Assembly: GCA_946223375.1 (NCBI GenBank)
Contig: CAMICU010000024.1
Coordinates: 1 to 28,115 of the forward strand
Length of the DNA stretch: 28,115 nucleotides
Direction of reading: 5' to 3'
From: an uncultured Stenotrophomonas sp.
GTDB taxonomy: Bacteria; Pseudomonadota; Gammaproteobacteria; Xanthomonadales; Xanthomonadaceae
The notes under the pieces are model-generated. The model ran no database searches, was not told the origin of the DNA, and was given only the letters and a program-made list of their open reading frames with translations. This document shows positions 15,863-21,794 of the stretch, one piece after another (the first letter of the stretch is position 1; each line of letters opens with the position of its first letter). Both the position numbers and the translations under genes were made by a program.

Positions 15863-16609
15863 TTACAAGAGCCCCTTCTGCTTGAGTGCGGCCACCAGTT
15901 CGGCGGCATCCTTGACCATCACGCCCTTGCTGCGCTTTGCCGGCGCGGCGTAGTGGGTGGTCTTGAACGTGTCGGCGGCTTCAACGCCGAGGTCGGCCAG
16001 CTGCAGGGTCTCCAGCGGCTTGGCCTTGGCCTTCATGATGTCTGGCAGCTTGATGAAGCGCGGTTCGTTCAGGCGCAGGTCGGTGGTGACCACGGCCGGC
16101 AGATCCACTTCCAGCGTTTCCAGGCCGGCGTCGACTTCACGGGTCACCGTGGCCTTGCCATCGGCAATTTCGAGCTTGCTGGCGAAGGTCGCCTGTGGGC
16201 GGCCCCAGAGTGTGGCCAGCATCTGGCCGGTCTGGTTGGCGTCGTCGTCAATGGCCTGCTTGCCGAGGATCACCAGATCCGGCTGCTCCTTTTCGATCAG
16301 CTTGAGCAGGGTGCGCGACGCGGTCAGCGGCTGGATGGCCTGGTCGGTGACGACGTGGATGGCACGGTTTGCGCCCATGGCCAGGCCGTTGCGCAGGTGC
16401 GCCTGGGCGTCGGCAGGGGCGATGGTGGCAACCACGACTTCGCTGGCGATGCCCTTGTCGCGCAGGCGCAGGGCTTCTTCCAGAGCGATTTCATCGAAGG
16501 GGTTGGGGGACAGCTTGACGCCGTCGGTGACCACGCCGGAACCGTCCGGCTTGACCTGAATGCGGACGTTGTAGTCCACCACGCGCTTGTACGCGACGAG
16601 GATTTTCAT
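15863..16609 (-). CDS. etfB: electron transfer flavoprotein beta subunit
   Basis: This 248-residue AMP-binding subunit of ETF pairs with EtfA. Typical family blocks are seen: KILVAYKRVVDYNVRI at the start, SPNPFDEIALEEALRLRDKG at about 37-56, VILGKQAIDDDANQTGQMLA, and a conserved ETF-signature-like VDLPAVVTTDLRLNEPRFIKLP. The length is standard. It is the first gene of the etfB-etfA pair and is divergent from rmlB. GAAGGA lies about a dozen bases upstream of the ATG, slightly far, and a hairpin lies in the leader. Confidence 0.96.
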   Translation of the reverse strand: MKILVAYKRVVDYNVRIQVKPDGSGVVTDGVKLSPNPFDEIALEEALRLRDKGIASEVVVATIAPADAQAHLRNGLAMGANRAIHVVTDQAIQPLTASRTLLKLIEKEQPDLVILGKQAIDDDANQTGQMLATLWGRPQATFASKLEIADGKATVTREVDAGLETLEVDLPAVVTTDLRLNEPRFIKLPDIMKAKAKPLETLQLADLGVEAADTFKTTHYAAPAKRSKGVMVKDAAELVAALKQKGLL

Positions 16610-16637
16610 GTGCTGCGGGATCCTTCGGTTGCTGAGG

Positions 16638-16653
16638 GGCCGGCGTGGGCCGG
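16638..16653 (-). repeat. GC-rich hairpin / tandem repeat in the etfB leader
   Basis: The 10-base unit GGGCCGGCGT occurs twice in tandem at 16637-16656. Because GCCGGC is a palindrome, the copies at 16638-16643 and 16648-16653 can also pair as a 6-bp stem with a GTGG loop in the 5' leader of etfB. Function is unknown. Confidence 0.35.
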
Positions 16654-16672
16654 CGTTTGAGAATTGTTCCCG

Positions 16673-16702
16673 ATTCTAGCCGGGAAGATGGTTCCATGCG
16701 AA
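16673..16702 (-). promoter_or_regulatory. candidate etfB-etfA promoter
   Basis: On the minus strand TTCGCA (16702-16697) and TAGAAT (16678-16673) stand 18 bases apart, matching 4 of 6 and 5 of 6 positions of the sigma-70 consensus. The predicted start is near 16666, giving a leader of about 57 bases that contains the tandem GGGCCGGCGT hairpin. Confidence 0.4.
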
Positions 16703-16735
16703 TGCGTATGGTGGGCGATTGAGGGTGCATCTAAA

Positions 16736-16784
16736 TGTCCGGACAAATAGACGCCTTGGTGTCCGTGTTGTCAACCATTCGGAC
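16736..16784 (+). promoter_or_regulatory. GTCCG/CGGAC inverted-repeat cluster upstream of rmlB
   Basis: The etfB-rmlB gap (16610-16857) has no gene. It contains the palindrome TGTCCGGACA at 16736-16745 and a second GTCCG...CGGAC pair at 16761-16765 and 16780-16784, separated by 14 bases. The cluster lies 74-122 bases before the rmlB ATG and could be an operator. No convincing -10/-35 pair for rmlB was found. The rmlB ribosome-binding site GAGGAGAA stands just before its ATG. Confidence 0.3.
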
Positions 16785-16857
16785 CATGCGTCATCGGTGG
16801 CTATATGCTTAACGTTTTAGATGCCCGTGCCCCGGCTGGGTTGAGGAGAAGTATTCG

Positions 16858-17913
16858 ATGGTGACGTGGCTGGTTACGGGCGGTGCCGGTTTCATCGGTG
16901 GAAATTTCGTCCTCGAGGCGGTCTCTGCCCAGGTCCGTGTCATCAATCTGGATGCGCTCACCTACGCCGGCAATCTGGGAACACTGGCCAGCGTTGAAGG
17001 CAACCCGGACCATGTCTTCGTCCACGGCGATATCGGTGACCGTGAACTAGTCGCCCGCCTGCTCGCCGAGCACCAGCCCGATGCGGTGCTGAACTTCGCT
17101 GCGGAAAGCCACGTGGACCGCTCCATCGACGGTCCGGGCGCCTTCATCCAGACCAACGTCGTGGGCACGCTTGGATTGCTCGAGGCGGTGCGTGACTACT
17201 GGAAGGCATTGCCGGCCGAGAAGGCGCAGGCCTTCCGCTTCCTGCATGTCTCCACCGACGAGGTCTACGGCACGCTAGGGGAGACCGGCAAGTTCAGCGA
17301 GACCACTCCGTACGCGCCCAATTCGCCGTACTCGGCATCGAAGGCGGCGTCGGACCATCTGGTGCGTGCGTTCCATCACACTTATGGCCTGCCGGTCCTG
17401 ACGACCAACTGTTCGAACAACTACGGTCCGTATCACTTCCCGGAGAAGCTCATTCCGCTGGTGATCGCCAAGGCGCTGGCGGGCGAACCGCTGCCGGTGT
17501 ATGGCGACGGCAAGCAGGTGCGCGACTGGTTGTTCGTCAGCGATCACTGCGAAGCGATCCGTACCGTGCTGGCCAAGGGCCGGGTGGGCGAGACCTACAA
17601 CGTCGGCGGCAACTCGGAGAGGCAGAACATCGAGGTGGTGCAGGCGATCTGCGCCCTGCTCGACGCACGCTGTCCGCGCGATGACGGCAAGTCGCGCAGC
17701 AGCCAGATCACCTATGTGACCGATCGCCCCGGCCATGATCGTCGCTACGCGATCGATGCGTCCAAGCTGAAGGACGAGCTGGGTTGGGAACCGAAGTACA
17801 CGTTCGAGCAGGGCATTGCTTTCACGGTCGACTGGTATCTGGGTAACCAGCCATGGGTGCAGGGCGTGCTGGATGGTAGCTATCGCCTGCAGCGCATCGG
17901 CACCGCCGCCTGA
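16858..17913 (+). CDS. rmlB: dTDP-glucose 4,6-dehydratase RmlB
   Basis: This 351-residue extended short-chain dehydrogenase performs the second step of dTDP-L-rhamnose synthesis, converting dTDP-glucose to dTDP-4-keto-6-deoxyglucose. The NAD-binding motif TGGAGFIGG lies at about 7-15. The catalytic Asp134-Glu135 sit in STDEVYG (132-138), and Tyr158/Lys162 form the YxxxK pair in YSASK. SNNYGPYHFPEKLIPL and YNVGG are further family blocks. A strong GAGGAG ribosome-binding site precedes the ATG. It is the first gene of rmlBACD and is divergent from etfB. Confidence 0.97.
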   Translation: MVTWLVTGGAGFIGGNFVLEAVSAQVRVINLDALTYAGNLGTLASVEGNPDHVFVHGDIGDRELVARLLAEHQPDAVLNFAAESHVDRSIDGPGAFIQTNVVGTLGLLEAVRDYWKALPAEKAQAFRFLHVSTDEVYGTLGETGKFSETTPYAPNSPYSASKAASDHLVRAFHHTYGLPVLTTNCSNNYGPYHFPEKLIPLVIAKALAGEPLPVYGDGKQVRDWLFVSDHCEAIRTVLAKGRVGETYNVGGNSERQNIEVVQAICALLDARCPRDDGKSRSSQITYVTDRPGHDRRYAIDASKLKDELGWEPKYTFEQGIAFTVDWYLGNQPWVQGVLDGSYRLQRIGTAA

Positions 17914-17946
17914 TCAGCGTGCCGTATTGAATTGAGGTCACCAGAA

Positions 17947-18834
17947 ATGACGCAACGCAAAGGCATTATCCTCGCCGGCGGCTCAGGCACCCGGCTGTAT
18001 CCGATCACCAAGGGCGTCAGCAAGCAGCTGTTGCCGGTGTATGACAAGCCGATGATCTATTACCCGCTCAGCGTATTGATGCTGGCGGGTATCCGTGAGG
18101 TGCTGGTCATCAACACGCCGCATGAGCAGGCTTTGTTCCAGCAGCTGCTGGGTGATGGTTCGCAGTGGGGCATGGACATCCAGTACGCCGTGCAGCCGAG
18201 CCCGGATGGTTTGGCGCAGGCATATCTGATTGGACGCGATTTCGTCGCAGGGAAGCCGAGCTGTTTGGTGCTTGGCGATAACATCTTCCATGGCACGGGC
18301 CTGCGTGAGGTGCTCAACCGTGCCGATGCGCGCAGTAGTGGCGCAACCGTATTCGGCTATTGGGTCAGTGACCCGGAGCGCTATGGTGTGGCGGAGTTCA
18401 ACAAGGACGGCAAAGTTGTCGGGTTGGTGGAGAAGCCTATTGAGCCACGTTCCAACTATGCCGTGACCGGCCTGTATTTCTATGACGGAAGTGCGAGCGA
18501 CTATGCTGCTGAGCTAAGGCCGTCTGCGCGTGGAGAGCTGGAGATTACCGATCTCAATCAACGCTACCTGGATGAAGGTCGTCTGCAGCTGGAGCCGCTT
18601 GGTCGTGGCTACGCATGGTTGGATACGGGTACGCACCAGTCGTTGCTGGAAGCCTCCAACTTCATCGAGACCATCCAGACCCGGCAGGGGTTGCAGGTGT
18701 GCTGCCCGGAGGAAATTGCCTATGGACAGGGTTGGATCACCGCCGGGCAGGTCGAAGCATTGGCAGCCCCCTTGTCCAAGAATGGATATGGGCAGTACCT
18801 GCAGAAACTGATTAAACGAGGCATCGTTCCATGA
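17947..18834 (+). CDS. rmlA: glucose-1-phosphate thymidylyltransferase RmlA
   Basis: This 295-residue enzyme makes dTDP-glucose from glucose-1-phosphate and dTTP, the first step of rhamnose nucleotide synthesis. The nucleotide-binding signature GGSGTRLYPITKGVSKQLLPVYDKP begins near residue 11. VLGDNIFHG carries the metal-binding aspartate, and the VEKP and YAWLDTGTH blocks follow. The frame also runs from a TTG at 17932, but the ATG at 17947 has GAGGT upstream and gives the usual family length. It lies 33 bases after rmlB, and its stop overlaps the rmlC ATG. Glucose-1-phosphate probably comes from XanA. Confidence 0.97.
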   Translation: MTQRKGIILAGGSGTRLYPITKGVSKQLLPVYDKPMIYYPLSVLMLAGIREVLVINTPHEQALFQQLLGDGSQWGMDIQYAVQPSPDGLAQAYLIGRDFVAGKPSCLVLGDNIFHGTGLREVLNRADARSSGATVFGYWVSDPERYGVAEFNKDGKVVGLVEKPIEPRSNYAVTGLYFYDGSASDYAAELRPSARGELEITDLNQRYLDEGRLQLEPLGRGYAWLDTGTHQSLLEASNFIETIQTRQGLQVCCPEEIAYGQGWITAGQVEALAAPLSKNGYGQYLQKLIKRGIVP

Positions 18835-19388
18835 AGGTAGTCGAAACGGCCATGCGCGGCTGTGTGGTCATAGAACCAATGGTGTTCGGCGACGAGCGGG
18901 GGTTCTTCTTTGAAGCATGGAATGCAGAGCGCTTCAGAGCGCTGGGTTTGCCTGAGAAGTTCGTGCAGAGCAACGTGTCGGCCTCCAGCAAGGGCGTGCT
19001 ACGCGGATTGCACTACCAGTGGCCGCGCCCGCAGGGCAAGCTGGTGAGCGTGCTGGAAGGGGAGGTATATGACGTGGCCGTGGATATACGCCGCGGATCA
19101 CCGACCTTCGGCAGGTGGGAGGCGGTCATTTTGAGCGCGGAGAACAAGCGGCAGTTCTGGATACCGGAAGGTTTTGCACATGGCTTTGCGGTGCTCTCGG
19201 AGCGCGCATTGTTCAGTTACCTGTGCACGGACGTCTATGTGAAGGAAGCGGATGCGAGCATCCGTTGGAACGACGCCGATATCGGCGTGGACTGGCCGAT
19301 TTCCGAGCCGACGCTGTCGGGCAAGGACGAGGCTGCGCCGTTCCTGAAGGACATCGCCGAGGATCGTCTGCCGGTCTACCAGCCATGA
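18831..19388 (+). CDS. rmlC: dTDP-4-dehydrorhamnose 3,5-epimerase RmlC
   Basis: This 185-residue cupin enzyme epimerises C3 and C5 of dTDP-4-keto-6-deoxyglucose. Catalytic His61 is in the RGLHYQ motif and Lys70 in the following QGKLV. GFFFEAW (25-30), the QSNVS segment and WIPEGFAHGF (110-119) are family blocks. The length is standard. The ATG overlaps the rmlA stop, and its own stop overlaps the rmlD start, so the last three genes of the rml operon are translationally coupled. Confidence 0.96.
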   Translation: MKVVETAMRGCVVIEPMVFGDERGFFFEAWNAERFRALGLPEKFVQSNVSASSKGVLRGLHYQWPRPQGKLVSVLEGEVYDVAVDIRRGSPTFGRWEAVILSAENKRQFWIPEGFAHGFAVLSERALFSYLCTDVYVKEADASIRWNDADIGVDWPISEPTLSGKDEAAPFLKDIAEDRLPVYQP

Positions 19389-20320
19389 CGGTTCTGATCT
19401 TCGGTGGCAACGGCCAGGTGGGCCGGGAACTGTTGCGCGCATTCCAGAATGCCGGTGATGTCGTCGCGACCACGCGCAGTGGCAGCCTGCCCGATGGCCG
19501 CGCCTGCGAAGTCGCCGATTTCGCGCAGCCGGACAGCCTGGTCGCCGTGCTGGACCGGTTGCGTCCGCAGTTGGTGATCAATGCCGCCGCCTATACGGCC
19601 GTGGATCGTGCCGAGGAGGAGCCGGAAGCCGCATTCGCGGCAAATGCGCGGGCGCCGGGGTTGATCGCGCGCTGGTGCGCACAGCACGACGTGCCGATGG
19701 TGCATTACTCCACCGACTATGTGTTCAATGGCGAAGGCGTTGCTCCGTATCGCGAGGATGCGCCGACCGCACCGCTGGGCGTCTACGGCACCAGCAAACG
19801 TGATGGCGAGGATGCAGTACGCGCCGCGGGCGGTCGTCACCTGATCTTCCGTACCGCCTGGGTGTATGCCTCGCACGGTGCCAACTTCCTGCGCACGATG
19901 CTGCGCCTCGGTGCCGAGCGTGATGCGCTCAAGGTCGTCGCCGACCAGGTGGGGACGCCGACCAGTGCAGCCCTGATCGCCGATGTCACGCGGAGGGTGT
20001 TGCAGCATCCGGGAAGGCTGTCCGGAACCTGGCACCTGACCGCGGACGGGCAGACCAGCTGGCACGGTTTCGCCGAGGCGATCTTCACCGAGGCGCTCGC
20101 AAAGGGCGTGTTGTCGCGGGTGCCGACCATCGAGGCTATTGCCAGCTCGCAGTACCCGACGGCTGCCAAGCGGCCACTGTGGTCGGTATTGGACACTCAA
20201 AAGCTCCAGCATGACTTCGGAGTCCGCTTGCCTGTGTGGCAGAAGGGCGTAAGTGAGGTGCTGGATGAGGTGGTTGCCGCGAAGGTCCAAGGGGGAACGG
20301 AGCCTCCTGCCGGGAGGTGA
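19385..20320 (+). CDS. rmlD: dTDP-4-dehydrorhamnose reductase RmlD
   Basis: This 311-residue short-chain reductase reduces the 4-keto group to yield dTDP-L-rhamnose. The NAD(P)-binding GGNGQVG is at 7-13, STDYVF at 109-114, and the Tyr134/Lys138 pair is in YGTSK. The open frame extends 90 codons upstream inside rmlC, but homology starts at the ATG at 19385, which overlaps the rmlC stop (ATGA). The C-terminus (VAAKVQGGTEPPAGR) is slightly extended relative to the usual family. It is the last gene of rmlBACD. Confidence 0.96.
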   Translation: MTVLIFGGNGQVGRELLRAFQNAGDVVATTRSGSLPDGRACEVADFAQPDSLVAVLDRLRPQLVINAAAYTAVDRAEEEPEAAFAANARAPGLIARWCAQHDVPMVHYSTDYVFNGEGVAPYREDAPTAPLGVYGTSKRDGEDAVRAAGGRHLIFRTAWVYASHGANFLRTMLRLGAERDALKVVADQVGTPTSAALIADVTRRVLQHPGRLSGTWHLTADGQTSWHGFAEAIFTEALAKGVLSRVPTIEAIASSQYPTAAKRPLWSVLDTQKLQHDFGVRLPVWQKGVSEVLDEVVAAKVQGGTEPPAGR

Positions 20321-20369
20321 ATGCCGGGCGGCGGATTGTTATTCACGAGGGCTGGACGAAGGTCCAAGG
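20280..20369. repeat. 13-nt direct repeat around the rmlD-scoA junction
   Basis: CGAAGGTCCAAGG occurs at 20280-20292 (inside the rmlD 3' end) and again at 20357-20369. A short inverted repeat, CCTCC (20303-20307) and GGAGG (20313-20317), lies between them just before the rmlD stop. It could be a small duplication or a weak terminator region. No transposase or longer repeat is visible. Confidence 0.3.
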
Positions 20370-20390
20370 CGCCCGGCCACGGACAATGGC

Positions 20391-20396
20391 TAGAAT
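20391..20396 (+). promoter_or_regulatory. candidate -10 box for scoA-scoB
   Basis: TAGAAT stands 32 bases before the scoA ATG, in the 108-base gap after rmlD. No good -35 hexamer is seen. If used, transcription would start near 20403, making scoAB independent of the rml operon. Confidence 0.3.
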
Positions 20397-20428
20397 GCGA
20401 TCATCCTTTTGACTGTGGGCATGAAGCG

Positions 20429-21163
20429 ATGAGTGATTCCCCAACCCCGTCCGGCAAGCGCGGCAAGGTGTTTGCCAGCGCGGCCGAGGCCCTGGCCGGG
20501 ATCGTGGCCGATGGGCAGACCCTGGCCGTCGGTGGTTTCGGCCTGTGCGGCATCCCCGAGGCGCTGATCGCGGCGCTACGCGACAGCGGGGTCAAGGGCC
20601 TGACCGCGATCTCCAACAATGCCGGCGTCGACGGCTTCGGCCTGGGCCAGCTGTTGGAGACCCGCCAGATCAAGAAGATGATTTCGTCCTACGTGGGCGA
20701 GAACAAGGAGTTCGAGCGCCAGTACCTGGCCGGCGAGCTGGAGCTGGAGTTCAACCCGCAGGGCACCCTGGCCGAGCGTCTGCGCGCCGGCGGGGCCGGT
20801 ATCCCGGCCTTCTTCACCGCGACCGGCTACGGCACCGTCGTTGCCGAGGGCAAGGAAACCCGTGAGTTCGACGGCAAGCACTACGTGCTGGAGACCGCGC
20901 TCAAGGCCGACGTCTCGCTGGTCAAGGCATGGAAGGCCGACGAGGCCGGCAACCTGCTGTTCCGCAAGACCGCGCGCAACTTCAACCCGGCCTGCGCGAT
21001 GGCCGGCAAGGTCTGCGTGGTCGAAGTGGAAGAGATCGTGGCGGTCGGTGCGATCGATCCTGACCAGGTGCACCTGCCGGGCATCTACGTGGACCGCATC
21101 GTGTTGAACGCAACGCCGGAGAAGCGCATCGAACAGCGCACCGTGCGTCAGGAGGGGAACTGA
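20429..21163 (+). CDS. scoA: 3-oxoacid CoA-transferase subunit A
   Basis: This 244-residue alpha subunit of succinyl-CoA:3-ketoacid CoA-transferase works with the beta subunit encoded next to interconvert succinyl-CoA and acetoacetyl-CoA in ketone-body and branched-chain catabolism. Family motifs include the oxyanion-loop VGGFGLCGIPE at 34-44, SNNAGVDGFGLGQLL, SYVGENKEFERQY, and the NPQGTLAERLRAGGAGIPAFFT block. The open frame begins at 20321, but the ATG at 20429 is where homology starts. No strong ribosome-binding site is seen. scoB follows 1 base after the stop. Confidence 0.94.
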   Translation: MSDSPTPSGKRGKVFASAAEALAGIVADGQTLAVGGFGLCGIPEALIAALRDSGVKGLTAISNNAGVDGFGLGQLLETRQIKKMISSYVGENKEFERQYLAGELELEFNPQGTLAERLRAGGAGIPAFFTATGYGTVVAEGKETREFDGKHYVLETALKADVSLVKAWKADEAGNLLFRKTARNFNPACAMAGKVCVVEVEEIVAVGAIDPDQVHLPGIYVDRIVLNATPEKRIEQRTVRQEGN

Positions 21164-21164
21164 A

Positions 21165-21794
21165 ATGGCCTGGACCCGTGATGAAATGGCCGCCCGCGCG
21201 GCCCGCGAGCTGACCGATGGCGCCTACGTGAACCTGGGCATCGGCCTGCCGACGCTGGTGGCCAACCATATCCCCGAAGGCGTGGATGTGTGGCTGCAGT
21301 CGGAGAACGGCCTGCTCGGCATCGGCCCGTTCCCGGCCGAGGGCGAAGTGGACGCGGACCTGATCAACGCCGGCAAGCAGACCGTCACCGCCCGCGCCGG
21401 CGCCAGCTATTTCGGCAGCCATGATTCCTTCGCGATGATCCGTGGTGGCCATATCAACCTGGCCATCCTCGGCGCCATGCAGGTCACCGCCAAGGGCGAC
21501 CTGGCCAACTGGATGGTGCCGGGCAAGATGGTCAAGGGCATGGGCGGCGCGATGGACCTGGTGGCCGGCGTGCAGCGCGTGGTCGTGCTGATGGAGCACA
21601 CCGCCAAGAACGGCGAGCACAAGGTGCTGCCGGAATGCACGCTGCCGCTGACCGGCGTGGGCGTGGTCGACCGCATCATCACCGACCTGGCCGTGTTCGA
21701 CGTCACCGACGACGGCCTGGTGCTGGTCGAGGCGGCGCCGGGCGTCAGTGATGACGAGCTGAAGGAAAAGACCGGCGTGCCGTTCCGGCACTAA
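21165..21794 (+). CDS. scoB: 3-oxoacid CoA-transferase subunit B
   Basis: This 209-residue beta subunit carries the catalytic glutamate (Glu47) in the SENGLLGIGP motif that forms the glutamyl-CoA thioester. VNLGIGLPTLVANHIP (22-37), GAMQVTAKGDLANWMVPGK and VMEHTAKNG-like blocks are typical of SCOT B. GGAGGGG precedes the ATG. Its TAA overlaps the TAG of the convergent minus-strand gene (shared CTAA). The pair has no obvious link to polysaccharide synthesis. Confidence 0.95.
   Translation: MAWTRDEMAARAARELTDGAYVNLGIGLPTLVANHIPEGVDVWLQSENGLLGIGPFPAEGEVDADLINAGKQTVTARAGASYFGSHDSFAMIRGGHINLAILGAMQVTAKGDLANWMVPGKMVKGMGGAMDLVAGVQRVVVLMEHTAKNGEHKVLPECTLPLTGVGVVDRIITDLAVFDVTDDGLVLVEAAPGVSDDELKEKTGVPFRH
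21777..21791. terminator. hairpin at the overlapping convergent stop codons
   Basis: GTGCCG (21777-21782) pairs with CGGCAC (21786-21791) around a TTC loop, next to the shared CTAA where scoB and the minus-strand gene end. On the minus strand a T-rich TCTTTT follows a few bases later, so it may act mostly for that gene. A second GC-rich stem, GGCCGCG/CGCGGCC at 21812-21832, could serve the plus strand. Confidence 0.35.
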
